From QWHO01 sp039809865 (GTDB lineage Bacteria; Vulcanimicrobiota; Xenobia; Xenobiales; QWHO01): a stretch of 64,000 nucleotides of DNA. The stretch lies in the NCBI GenBank assembly GCA_039809865.1, contig JBDHVW010000020.1, positions 1 to 64,000 of the forward strand, given 5' to 3'. Positions 17,251 through 24,862 of this stretch are shown here, piece by piece; the first letter of the stretch is position 1, and every line of letters begins with the position of its first letter. The notes below the pieces were generated by a model. That model saw only the letters and a program-made list of their open reading frames with translations, made no database searches and was not told the origin of the DNA. The translations under genes and the position numbers were made by a program.

Positions 17251-18513
17251 ATGGTCATCGCGTTTTTCCCCGAAGCCGCCTATGGTCCGGCCCTGAATTC
17301 GGTCGGCATCGCGCAAGCCTGTGAGAAGCTCGGCCACAAGTGCGTGTTCCTGACCGCGCCCGATATGGCGGGCGTCTACTCCGGATACGGGTTCGAAGAG
17401 CACCAGGTGCCGATGTCCGCGCCCATGCCGCCCGAAGAGGTCGCCGCCTACTGGCAGACGTTCATCGACGGGCACATCCCGAACTTCAACAAGACCCCCT
17501 ACGAGCAGATCGACAACTACGTCAAAGACTGCTGGGACGCCATCGTCGAGACCGCCGTCTGGGCCGAGAAGTCGCTGCCCGAGGTCCTCGAGAAGGTCAA
17601 GCCGGACCTCATCTGCGTGGACAACGTCATCCTGTTCCCCGCCATCAAGCAGTACGGCAAGCCGTGGGTGCGCATCATCAGCTGCTCCGAGAACGAGATC
17701 CCCGATCCCGACATCCCCCCGCACCTCTCCGGCTGCTCCGAGAAAGACCACGCCGGGTTCGAGGCCTACGAAAAGCGCTTCAACGAGGTCGTGGGACCCA
17801 TCCACGACCGATTCAACGAGTTCCTCAAAGAGCACGGCGAGCAGCCCTATCCACCCGGGCAGTTCTTCGAGGCCAGTCCCTACCTCAATCTGCTGCTCTA
17901 TCCCGAACCGGTCAAATTCCAGCGCAAAAACCCCCTGGATCCGCAAAAATTCGCCTATCTCGAGGGCTGCGTACGCCAGGACGCGCCCTACACCATTCCC
18001 GAGTTCAAAGCCAACAACGACAAGCCGATCGTCTACGTCAGCTTCGGCTCGCTGGGGTGCGGCGATACGCCGACGCTCGACAGGCTGATTCAGGCGCTCG
18101 GAAAACAGCCGATCCGCGCGCTGGTCAACGTGGGCGGCTATGTCGACAGCTACCAGAACGTGCCCGACAACGTGATCCTGGACAAGTGGTTCCCGCAGCC
18201 CAGCGTGATTCCCCAGGTCGACGCGGTTATCCATCACGGGGGCAACAACACGTTCACCGAGTGCCTGTATTTCGGCAAGCCGGCCCTCATCATGCCCTAC
18301 GTTTGGGATGGCCACGACAACGCCACGCGCGTCCAGGAGACCGGCCACGGCCTCAAGATGCACCGCGCCAACTGGACCGAGGACGAGCTCGCCAAGGCGG
18401 TGCAGACACTGCTCACCGATCAGCAGATGGCCGCCAAACTGAAAGCCTCCAGCCAGTCCATGCACAAGAGCCCGGGCCCCGCCCTGGCGGCCGAAAGGAT
18501 TCTGAGCCTGTGA
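17251..18513 (+). CDS. GT1/MGT-family UDP-glycosyltransferase
   Basis: A 420-residue GT-B fold enzyme. The N-terminal acceptor half starts with a Rossmann strand (MVIAFFPEAAYGPALNS). The C-terminal donor half holds the GT1 signature: WFPQPSVIPQVDAVIHHGG, NNTFTECLYFGKPALIMP and WDGHDNATR. Such enzymes transfer sugars to small hydrophobic acceptors (sterols, macrolides, flavonoids, lipids); the acceptor here is unknown. AGGAAG precedes ATG 17251 at good spacing. It is the first of seven genes each overlapping the next by 4 nt, so its product probably acts in the same pathway as the dehydrogenases downstream. Confidence 0.87.
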   Translation: MVIAFFPEAAYGPALNSVGIAQACEKLGHKCVFLTAPDMAGVYSGYGFEEHQVPMSAPMPPEEVAAYWQTFIDGHIPNFNKTPYEQIDNYVKDCWDAIVETAVWAEKSLPEVLEKVKPDLICVDNVILFPAIKQYGKPWVRIISCSENEIPDPDIPPHLSGCSEKDHAGFEAYEKRFNEVVGPIHDRFNEFLKEHGEQPYPPGQFFEASPYLNLLLYPEPVKFQRKNPLDPQKFAYLEGCVRQDAPYTIPEFKANNDKPIVYVSFGSLGCGDTPTLDRLIQALGKQPIRALVNVGGYVDSYQNVPDNVILDKWFPQPSVIPQVDAVIHHGGNNTFTECLYFGKPALIMPYVWDGHDNATRVQETGHGLKMHRANWTEDELAKAVQTLLTDQQMAAKLKASSQSMHKSPGPALAAERILSL

Positions 18514-19190
18514 GTTTCGCTGTCAAATCGAGCGCCCCGCGCATCACCAAAGCCAGCACCCTGACCCGCGAGCTGATGGACCTCGACCCCACCATGCGGG
18601 TCGCCCCGCTGCCCACCGGGCGCGAGGACTATCCCCAGATCGGCATCATCGAGTCGGCGCCCAACCAGTGGCCGCTCAACCTCGACGCCGATCAGCTCTG
18701 CCACTTCACGAGCGGCCACGCCGTGATCACCGGGCAGGGCGAGACGCTGGAGGCGCGTCCCGGCACCGTAATCCACCTCAAGTCCGGCTTCCAGGGCCAC
18801 ATCGAGGTCCTGGATACCTGCCGCTTCATCTACGTCTGCGTCCCCGGCAGCCCGGCCAAATCGACGCCGGTGCTGCACGACGTGGCCAACGTGCCCGCCA
18901 GCGCCGACTGGGGGACCCTCGGCGATAGCTCGCGCGTCAGCGGCATCCTGCTGAGCCGCGACGCCGACGGGCGCGCCGAGAGCGGGATGTGGATCTGCAC
19001 CCCCGGTCTCTGGGACTGCCACGTCACCCACGACGAGTTCTGTCACTTTCTGAGCGGTCGCGCCACTTACACGCACGAGTCCGGCGAAATCATCGAGATC
19101 GAGCCCGACACGGCGGCGTTCTTTCCCAAAGACTGGAGAGGGACGTGCCGCGTGCACGAGACGGTGCGCAAGGTCTACCTGATCGCGTGA
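18510..19190 (+). CDS. Two-domain cupin protein (EutQ/DUF861 type)
   Basis: A 226-residue protein starting at GTG 18510, which overlaps the preceding TGA (GTGA). Two cupin folds are visible. The first covers residues about 45-115 (DQLCHFTSGHAVITGQG). The second, about 135-226, ends with the cupin_3/DUF861 signature FPKDWRGTCRVHETVRKVYLI. Candidate metal ligands are in CHVTHDEFCHFLSG. Cupins of this type include ureidoglycine aminohydrolase-like enzymes and EutQ-related proteins, and they often sit beside aldehyde dehydrogenases. The substrate cannot be read from the sequence. It overlaps the next gene by 4 nt. Confidence 0.8.
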   Translation: MSFAVKSSAPRITKASTLTRELMDLDPTMRVAPLPTGREDYPQIGIIESAPNQWPLNLDADQLCHFTSGHAVITGQGETLEARPGTVIHLKSGFQGHIEVLDTCRFIYVCVPGSPAKSTPVLHDVANVPASADWGTLGDSSRVSGILLSRDADGRAESGMWICTPGLWDCHVTHDEFCHFLSGRATYTHESGEIIEIEPDTAAFFPKDWRGTCRVHETVRKVYLIA

Positions 19191-20656
19191 GCGCCCGGCA
19201 ATTCCTGGGCGGCCAGCTCGTGCCCGCGCAGGGCCCGCCGCGCGACGTGCTGGACCCCGCCACGCTCGAAGTGGTCGGCCAGATCGCCGACGCCACGCCC
19301 GACGAGATCGCTTCGGCCATCGCGCGAGCCAACCAGGCGCGGCACGGCTGGGCGGAGCTGGACGCCAAAACCCGGGCCAACTTCCTGCATCGCGTGGCCG
19401 ACGCCATCCAGCAGGGCGACCGGCGGACCATCGCGGCCACCATGACCCGCGAGATGGGCAAGCCGTTTCCCGAGGCGATGGGGGAGCTGGCCAACGTGCC
19501 CGGCATCTTCCGCTACTGCGCCGAGCTGGCGCGCGACGAGGCGGGCAAGGTGGCGGGTCCCATTCAGCCCGGCAGCTTCCAGTTCTCGCGCAGCTTCCCG
19601 TACGGCGTGAGCGTGCACATCGTGCCGTTCAACTTCCCGATTCTGCTGCTCTCGTGGACGCTGGCCGCCTCGCTGGCCGCGGGCAATGTCTGCCTGGTGA
19701 AGCCCGCCGAGACGACCACGCTCTGTACCTGGCAGTTCCTGGAGATGATCAGCGCGGCCCTGCCGCCGGACACCCTCGCGGGCCTGTCCGGCGGGCCCTC
19801 GGTCGGCCGGGCTCTGGTGGAGTCGCCGGACACCCACGTGGTGGCCTTCACGGGCAGCGTGGCGGCGGCCCGTAACGTGGGGATGGCCTGCGCCGAGCGT
19901 TTCAAGCCCTGCCTGCTGGAGGCCGGGGGCAGCGACGCGCTGATCATCAGCGACAAGGCCCCGCTGGACGTCGCCATCCGGGGCTCGGTGACGGCGGCTT
20001 TCCACCTGAGCGGTCAGATCTGCACCAGCGCCGAGCGCTTCTTCGTGCATGAAAACGTGCACGACGCGTTCGTGGCCGGCCTGGTGGAGGGCGCTCGCAA
20101 GCTGCGCATCGGCCACGGGCTCGAGCGGTCCGAGATCGGGCCGTTGGTCAGCCAGGCCGCGCGCAGCAAGGTCATTCGCCTGGTCGACGACGCCGTGAGC
20201 CAGGGCGCGGTGGTGCAAACCGGCGGGCGCATCCCCTTCGAGAAGGGCTGGTTCTATGAGCCCACCGTCCTCACGGGGGTCACCCCCGAGATGCCCATTT
20301 TCCACGAGGAGGTCTTCGGCCCGGTCGCTTCCATCTGCAAGGTGAAGAGCTTCGACGAGGCCGTCGAGCTGGCCAACCGCTCCGAGTTTGGGCTGGGCGC
20401 CTCGATCTTTACCACCGACCTCAAGGAGGCCATGGAGTTCGTCGAGCGCATCGAGAGCGGCATGGCCTGGGTCAACAACCCGCTGGTCGACAACGACGCG
20501 CTGCCCTTCGGTGGCTGGAAGTCGTCCGGGATGGGGCGCGCCCTGGGCAAGGAGGGACTGAACGCCTTCCGGCGCACCAAGATGGCCATCGTGGACGCCC
20601 AGCCCAGGATGCACGACTGGTGGTATCCTTACCCGGACAGCGAGTTCTACTCGTGA
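19187..20656 (+). CDS. NAD(P)-dependent aldehyde dehydrogenase
   Basis: A 489-residue ALDH-superfamily enzyme that oxidises an aldehyde to an acid. GTG 19187 overlaps the cupin stop (GTGA). Catalytic Cys279 lies in SGQICTSAER, general base Glu245 in LLEAGGSDAL, and oxyanion Asn149 in VPFNFPI. The cofactor loop FTGSVAAAR is present. 'EAGGSD' instead of the usual ELGGK is typical of the succinate-semialdehyde/aminoadipate-semialdehyde branches, not proof of substrate. A second ALDH lies two genes downstream, with a saccharopine dehydrogenase-like gene between them, so an amino-aldehyde substrate is plausible (inference). Confidence 0.9.
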   Translation: MSARQFLGGQLVPAQGPPRDVLDPATLEVVGQIADATPDEIASAIARANQARHGWAELDAKTRANFLHRVADAIQQGDRRTIAATMTREMGKPFPEAMGELANVPGIFRYCAELARDEAGKVAGPIQPGSFQFSRSFPYGVSVHIVPFNFPILLLSWTLAASLAAGNVCLVKPAETTTLCTWQFLEMISAALPPDTLAGLSGGPSVGRALVESPDTHVVAFTGSVAAARNVGMACAERFKPCLLEAGGSDALIISDKAPLDVAIRGSVTAAFHLSGQICTSAERFFVHENVHDAFVAGLVEGARKLRIGHGLERSEIGPLVSQAARSKVIRLVDDAVSQGAVVQTGGRIPFEKGWFYEPTVLTGVTPEMPIFHEEVFGPVASICKVKSFDEAVELANRSEFGLGASIFTTDLKEAMEFVERIESGMAWVNNPLVDNDALPFGGWKSSGMGRALGKEGLNAFRRTKMAIVDAQPRMHDWWYPYPDSEFYS

Positions 20657-21837
20657 GCAAGATCCTGTTGATCGGCGGGGCCGGACTGATGGGCTCGGGC
20701 ACCGTGCTGGACCTGCTGCGCACCAGCGAGCACGAGCTGATCGTAGCGGACTCCAGCCAGGAGCGGCTCGACCGCCTGCCCCGTCACGACCGGCTGGCCA
20801 GCGTGGTTTTGGACGTCAGCGATCCCCCTTCGCTGGCGCGGGCCCTGGAAGACTGCGACCTGTGCGTGAACGGCGTTCCCACCTTCGCGGGCTACCAGAT
20901 GACCATCTTCGACGCCTGCCTGGCGGCCGGCAAGACCTACGTCGATTACGGGGGGATGGGCGTCTACACGGTGCAGCAGAAGGCGCTGCACGAGCATTTC
21001 CTGAAGGCGAAGGTCATGGCGGTGATCGGCCTGGGGGCCGATCCGGGGCTCTCCAACGTGCTCTGTCGCGCCTGCGCCGACCGGCTCGATCGCATCGACA
21101 CGATCAACCTTTATTGGACCGCCACCCGCGTGGGCCCGGCCAACCCGGTCCTGATCACGCCCTACGCGCTCAGCACCGTGCTGGCGGAGTATGCCAACCC
21201 CAGCCAGCAGTTTCTCGAGGGGGCTCTGCGCGAAGTGGCGGCCCAGGAGGGCATCGAGGAGATCGACCTGCCTCAGCCCTGGGGCCGCACGACGTTCATG
21301 TTCTCACAGCACTCCGAGCCCCTGACGGTGCCGTTTGCGAAAGGGATCGCCGAGAAGGGCATCCGCGAGTTCACCTGGCGGCTGGCACTCCCCAAAGAGG
21401 ACCACGAATGCTGGAAGGCGCTGGTCCGAGCCGGCTTCGGCGACTTCGACACCCCGGTCACCGTGCCGGGCGGCACGGTAAAGCCGCTGGACGTGCTGCA
21501 AGCCGTCATGGACCGCCACCGCGAGCGGCGCCGCCCGGACATTCCAACCCAGGACACGCACGAGATCCACTTCGCGATCGGGGTAGGGGAGAAGGACGGC
21601 AAGCCGACCCGGGTCACGGCACGCGTGACCGGGCATCCCAACGAGCTGTACGACGATTACGCCGACGCCGCCACTTCGATGAACCTGTCGATCGGGGTGC
21701 AGCTGCTGCTGGAGAAGAAGCCCGTCCCGGGCGTGTGGGCGCCCGAGGAGATTTTCGAGCCCGCCGATTTCCTCGAGGAGGTGCGCAAGCGGCGCTTCGA
21801 GGTCAGCATCGAGACCGTCAGCCTGGAGGGGTTTTGA
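20653..21837 (+). CDS. Saccharopine dehydrogenase-like oxidoreductase
   Basis: A 394-residue protein. An N-terminal Rossmann domain begins SKILLIGGAGLMGSG, and the family's second domain covers about 125-390. Relatives include saccharopine dehydrogenases and carboxynorspermidine synthases, which make or split a C-N bond between an amine and a keto or aldehyde acid. GTG 20653 overlaps the previous TGA by 4 nt. No lysine-ketoglutarate reductase module is present, and no aminotransferase is near. With two aldehyde dehydrogenases flanking it, it could release an amino-aldehyde that they oxidise, as in lysine-to-aminoadipate breakdown, but the glycosyltransferase and cupin do not fit that simple pathway. 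Confidence 0.8.
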   Translation: MSKILLIGGAGLMGSGTVLDLLRTSEHELIVADSSQERLDRLPRHDRLASVVLDVSDPPSLARALEDCDLCVNGVPTFAGYQMTIFDACLAAGKTYVDYGGMGVYTVQQKALHEHFLKAKVMAVIGLGADPGLSNVLCRACADRLDRIDTINLYWTATRVGPANPVLITPYALSTVLAEYANPSQQFLEGALREVAAQEGIEEIDLPQPWGRTTFMFSQHSEPLTVPFAKGIAEKGIREFTWRLALPKEDHECWKALVRAGFGDFDTPVTVPGGTVKPLDVLQAVMDRHRERRRPDIPTQDTHEIHFAIGVGEKDGKPTRVTARVTGHPNELYDDYADAATSMNLSIGVQLLLEKKPVPGVWAPEEIFEPADFLEEVRKRRFEVSIETVSLEGF

Positions 21838-23297
21838 AGCAGCTATTCATCGCCGGAGAGTGGGTCGAGCCCAAGCGGGGAGAGCGCTTCGCGGCGCTGG
21901 ATCCGGCGACCGAGGAGCCCATCGACGAGGTGGGCGCGGCCACCTACGAGGACGTCGAGGCGGCCGTAGCCGCGTCCGTGAAGGCCCAGAAAAGCTGGGG
22001 CAAGACCACCGGCGCGCAGCGGGCCGCGATTCTGCGCGGCATCGCCGAGGGCATCAAGAAGCGCCAGGACGAGTTGGGACGGCTGGAAGTGCGGGACAAT
22101 GGGAAGCCGTTGCCGGAAGCTTTGTGGGATGTCGGGGATGCGGCCGGCTGCTTCGAGTTCTACGCCGGCCTGGCCGAGGAGCTGGACCGCCGCCAGGGCA
22201 CCGCCATCCAGGTCCCGGACGAGCGCTTCTCGAGCAAGGTCTACCATGAGCCGGTGGGGCCCAGCGGGCTGATCATCCCCTGGAACTACCCGCTGCTGAT
22301 GGCCGCCTGGAAGGTCGCCCCCGCGCTGGCAGCGGGCTGCACCTGCGTGCTCAAGCCGAGCGAGCTGACGCCCTTGAGCGCCCTGGAGCTGGGGCCCATC
22401 GCGGTCGAGGCCGGGTTGCCCCCCGGCGTGCTGAACATCATCACCGGCTTCGGGCGCGACGCCGGGTCTCCCATCGCCTCGCACCCGCAGCTGCGCAAGG
22501 TGGCCTTCACGGGCAGCGTGCCCACGGGCCGCAGCGTGATGCAGGCGGGCGCTCAGGCCATCAAGACCGTGTCGCTGGAGCTGGGCGGAAAATCGCCGTT
22601 CCTGGTGTTCGAGGACGCCGACCTCGAGGCCGCGGTGGAGTGGATCATGTTCGGCATCTTCTGGAACCAGGGTCAGGTCTGCAGCGCCACCTCGCGCCTG
22701 TTCGTTCACGAGAAGCTGGCCCCGGCACTGACCGAGCGCCTGGCCGCCGAGGCGCAGCGCATCTGCATCGGCAACGGGCTGGATGAGGGTGTCAAGCTGG
22801 GCCCGCTGGTGAGCGCGCCCCAGCGCCAGCGCGTGGAGAGCTTCGTGCAGCAGGCGGTGGCCGATGGGGGGCAAGTGGTGACCGGCGGGCGTCGTCCCAC
22901 GTTCGAGCGCGGTTACTTCTACGAGCCGACCATTCTGACGAACTTACCCGAGACATCGACCGCCTGGCGCGAGGAGATCTTTGGTCCGGTGCTCTGCGTG
23001 GCTACCTTCGCCAACGAGGACGAGGCGGTGCGCCGGGCCAACGACTCGCCCTACGGCCTGGCCGCGGCCGTCATGTCGGCCGACACGGCCCGCTGCGAGC
23101 GCGTGGCCCGCGACCTGGAGGCGGGCATCGTCTGGATCAACTGCTCGCAGCCCACCTTCACCGAGGCGCCATGGGGCGGCATGAAGGAGAGCGGCGTGGG
23201 CCGCGAGCTGGGCACCTGGGGCCTGGAGAACTACCTGGAGACCAAGCAGGTCACCGCTTACAACTCGAAAGATCCGTGGGGGTGGTATCTGACATGA
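21834..23297 (+). CDS. Betaine-aldehyde-type aldehyde dehydrogenase
   Basis: A 487-residue ALDH closest in motif style to betaine/amino-aldehyde dehydrogenases. TTG 21834 overlaps the previous TGA (TTGA) and has GGAGGGG just upstream. Catalytic Cys283 lies in NQGQVCSATSR, base Glu249 in SLELGGKSPF, and Asn151 in IPWNYPL; the FTGSVPTGR cofactor loop and C-terminal PWGGMKESGVGRELG are intact. It differs from the upstream ALDH, so the operon probably handles two aldehydes, or one at two stages. It is followed by two pilin-like genes in the same overlapped series. Confidence 0.9.
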   Translation: MKQLFIAGEWVEPKRGERFAALDPATEEPIDEVGAATYEDVEAAVAASVKAQKSWGKTTGAQRAAILRGIAEGIKKRQDELGRLEVRDNGKPLPEALWDVGDAAGCFEFYAGLAEELDRRQGTAIQVPDERFSSKVYHEPVGPSGLIIPWNYPLLMAAWKVAPALAAGCTCVLKPSELTPLSALELGPIAVEAGLPPGVLNIITGFGRDAGSPIASHPQLRKVAFTGSVPTGRSVMQAGAQAIKTVSLELGGKSPFLVFEDADLEAAVEWIMFGIFWNQGQVCSATSRLFVHEKLAPALTERLAAEAQRICIGNGLDEGVKLGPLVSAPQRQRVESFVQQAVADGGQVVTGGRRPTFERGYFYEPTILTNLPETSTAWREEIFGPVLCVATFANEDEAVRRANDSPYGLAAAVMSADTARCERVARDLEAGIVWINCSQPTFTEAPWGGMKESGVGRELGTWGLENYLETKQVTAYNSKDPWGWYLT

Positions 23298-23806
23298 ATC
23301 TTGCCGTAACGATTCTGACCCTGGTCTGCTTTGTGATGGTGCTCGCCAACCTGGTGGGCGTGCTCTTCTCGCCGGGAAAACGCAAGAAGCATCTGATTTC
23401 GCTGCTTCTGTTCACGCTCGCCACCGCGTTCTTCGGGTTTCTCTCGGCCATCACCGTACCCGGCTTCATCAAAGCCAAGCCTCAGGGACAGCTCACGTCC
23501 TGCAAGTCGAACCTGAAGAACATCGGCACGGCTTTGGAGATGTACGCCACCGATAACGAGGGAGACTACCCCCGCGCGCTGGGAGCCCTCACACCGAATT
23601 ACCTGAAGGTGATTCCCATCTGTCCCAGCGCTCAGAAAGACACTTACACCCTGACCTACGAGGTCGCCGGCATCGACCCGGACAAGGACGGGAAACCCGT
23701 GCCCGACGCGTTTACCTACTATTGCGAGGGCGACCACCACGGCAAGGCTGGCACGCCTGCGAACTACCCGCAGTACAGCAGCTATCAGGGATTGATCGAG
23801 AAGTGA
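23294..23806 (+). CDS. Pilin-like membrane protein (no prepilin signature)
   Basis: A 170-residue protein with two N-terminal membrane segments (about 5-25 and 37-57). A periplasmic domain of the type found in pseudopilin-like proteins of poorly cultured phyla follows: TSCKSNLKNIGTALEMYATDN, then LTPNYLKVIPICPSA, then DAFTYYCEG. Two cysteine pairs could form disulfides. The usual class III prepilin start (GFTLIE) is absent, so it is probably not a processed pilin. ATG 23294 overlaps the ALDH stop by 4 nt. Three further copies of this domain exist in the window (23803, 50772, and a remnant at 50641). Its role in an operon of metabolic enzymes is unexplained. Confidence 0.7.
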   Translation: MNLAVTILTLVCFVMVLANLVGVLFSPGKRKKHLISLLLFTLATAFFGFLSAITVPGFIKAKPQGQLTSCKSNLKNIGTALEMYATDNEGDYPRALGALTPNYLKVIPICPSAQKDTYTLTYEVAGIDPDKDGKPVPDAFTYYCEGDHHGKAGTPANYPQYSSYQGLIEK

Positions 23807-24198
23807 AAAAAGTCCTGGTTGTGGTGGTGCTGGTCGCCTTGCTGAGCTGGCTGTCGATCCGGCTGGCGCGGCCCAGAGATCAGGCCAAGACCTGCAGGTT
23901 GAACATCAAGACCATCGTAACGGCTCTGGAGCTTTACAGCACCGACAACCAGGGCGACTATCCGCGGTCGCTGGCGGTGCTCACGCCGAATTACCTCAAG
24001 TCGGTGCTGGTCTGTCCAGCCGTAGAGGCTGACACTTACAGCGCCAGCTACGAGGTTTCGGGTTTCGAGCCGGACAAAGATGGCCAAGAGACGCCGGACG
24101 TCTTCACGGTTTACTGCAAAGGCGAGAATCACGCAGCCGCCGGCCTGCCCGCCAACAACCCGCGCTACAATATCGACGACTACGTCATGGACCGCTAA
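23803..24198 (+). CDS. Pilin-like membrane-anchored protein, second copy
   Basis: A 131-residue paralogue of the gene before it, starting at GTG 23803 (GTGA overlap). It has one N-terminal membrane anchor (VLVVVVLVALLSWLSI) and then the same domain: TCRLNIKTIVTALELYSTDN, LTPNYLKSVLVCPAVE, GFEPDKDGQETPDVFTVYC. It lacks the two-helix N-terminal extension of the 170-residue copy. It ends the seven-gene operon. Its TAA overlaps the TAG of a frameshifted AbrB-like gene on the other strand (CTAA at 24195-24198). Confidence 0.68.
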   Translation: MKKVLVVVVLVALLSWLSIRLARPRDQAKTCRLNIKTIVTALELYSTDNQGDYPRSLAVLTPNYLKSVLVCPAVEADTYSASYEVSGFEPDKDGQETPDVFTVYCKGENHAAAGLPANNPRYNIDDYVMDR

Positions 24199-24457
24199 TC
24201 GACCCGGGCCGTCCGTTGGCGGAACCAGACGGTCAGCGACTCCACGTCCAGCTCTCCCGCGGCGAGGCTCATCGTCACTCGCTCGAGCTCGCCGGAGTCG
24301 CACTGCAGGTCCCAGCCGTTCACGCGCAGGAACACGATCGGGGCGTGCGCGCCCACCCGTCGACGGACTGGCCCTTCTTTAGCTTGAAGGCCTGCACCAC
24401 TTCGGCCGGAAGCGTGACGGCGAGCGATTTTCCAATCTGAACGAGCTTTCTTTCCAT
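24195..24457 (-). pseudogene. Frameshifted AbrB/MazE-type antitoxin-like gene
   Basis: ATG at 24457 begins MERKLVQIGKSLAVTLPAEV and continues VQAFKLKKGQSVD, a clear SpoVT/AbrB swapped-hairpin DNA-binding domain. That frame ends after 45 codons at TGA near 24320. Shifting by one base around 24352-24368 (a GGGTGGGCG stretch) restores an open frame GAHAPIVFLRVNGWDLQC... to TAG 24195-24197. The length, 263 nt, is one base short of a whole number of codons. The restored stop makes the same 4-nt convergent overlap (CTAA) seen at other gene pairs here, which supports the shifted frame as the original one. It may be a disabled antitoxin, a sequencing error in GC-rich DNA, or programmed frameshifting. 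No toxin gene follows. Confidence 0.65.
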
Positions 24458-24461
24458 GGGT

Positions 24462-24480
24462 ACATACTGAGTACTTATGT
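24462..24480. promoter_or_regulatory. Inverted repeat upstream of the AbrB-like gene
   Basis: ACATA and TATGT arms separated by 9 nt lie 5 nt upstream of the AbrB-like ATG, with TATGTA (reverse strand) 3 nt before the start codon. AbrB/MazE antitoxins often repress themselves through such dyads, so this may be an operator. A TTGACA on the reverse strand (24478-24483) is not properly spaced from any -10. Confidence 0.3.
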
Positions 24481-24515
24481 CAAGCTCGCGACGCTGTGTT
24501 AACCCTCCGTCAGCC

Positions 24516-24541
24516 TTTTAAGGGTGCGCAAACCCTTAAAA
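24516..24541. promoter_or_regulatory. Perfect 10-bp inverted repeat, probable operator
   Basis: Arms TTTTAAGGGT and ACCCTTAAAA flank GCGCAA. The T-to-A order on both strands is wrong for an intrinsic terminator. The right arm overlaps TAAAAT (24537-24542), a possible -10 for the small membrane-protein gene at 24576, so a repressor site is the better reading. Confidence 0.45.
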
Positions 24542-24575
24542 TACGGGCAGATAAACACACGGAGGGAATCCTACC

Positions 24576-24857
24576 ATGAACGTGACCGCCACCGCCTTCA
24601 ACCCCACCTACGCCACTCGCGCCCTCGCCGCCGCGCGCCCGCAGGCAAGCTCCTCGCCCCAGATCGAGGACACGCTCTCGCTGAGCACCGGCCTGGCCAA
24701 GAGCCCCGGCCAGAAGCAGGCCCTGCAGTTCGCCGGCATCGGCGTGATGTTCGGCGGCATGATCGCCAGCACGAACCTTCCTCCCGGATGGGTGGGCGTG
24801 GGCATCATCGGCAGCATGTGCGCCGGCCTGGCCCTGATGGCCCTGGCCCGCGACTAG
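24576..24857 (+). CDS. Small hydrophobic membrane protein of unknown function
   Basis: A 93-residue protein with a strong ribosome-binding site (GGAGGGA) before ATG 24576. The N-terminal ~45 residues are polar and Ala-Ser-rich (MNVTATAFNPTYATRALAAA). The C-terminal half forms two hydrophobic segments (ALQFAGIGVMFGGMIAS and VGVGIIGSMCAGLALMALA). No known family. A perfect inverted repeat at 24516-24541 overlaps its likely promoter, suggesting specific regulation. The N-terminus resembles that of other small proteins here (MQVHSLSYQPTF at 51748). It is convergent with the GGDEF gene, with a 5-nt gap. Confidence 0.65.
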   Translation: MNVTATAFNPTYATRALAAARPQASSSPQIEDTLSLSTGLAKSPGQKQALQFAGIGVMFGGMIASTNLPPGWVGVGIIGSMCAGLALMALARD

Positions 24858-24862
24858 AAATT

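Noticed and set aside
17251..24198. Simple lysine catabolism (saccharopine) operon
   Set aside because: There is no lysine-ketoglutarate reductase or aminotransferase, and the glycosyltransferase, cupin and pilin-like genes do not fit; kept only as a partial analogy.
24195..24457. Complete toxin-antitoxin pair
   Set aside because: Only an AbrB-like antitoxin is visible; no MazF, PIN or other toxin gene follows on the reverse strand.
24478..24483. TTGACA on the reverse strand as the -35 of the AbrB-like gene
   Set aside because: At 16-18 nt spacing the -10 position falls on CCCATG or similar; the only -10-like TATGTA is 11 nt away.
24516..24541. Intrinsic terminator for the pilin-like operon
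   Set aside because: The stem runs T-to-A on both strands and no T-run follows; it also overlaps a -10 for the next gene, so operator is more likely.
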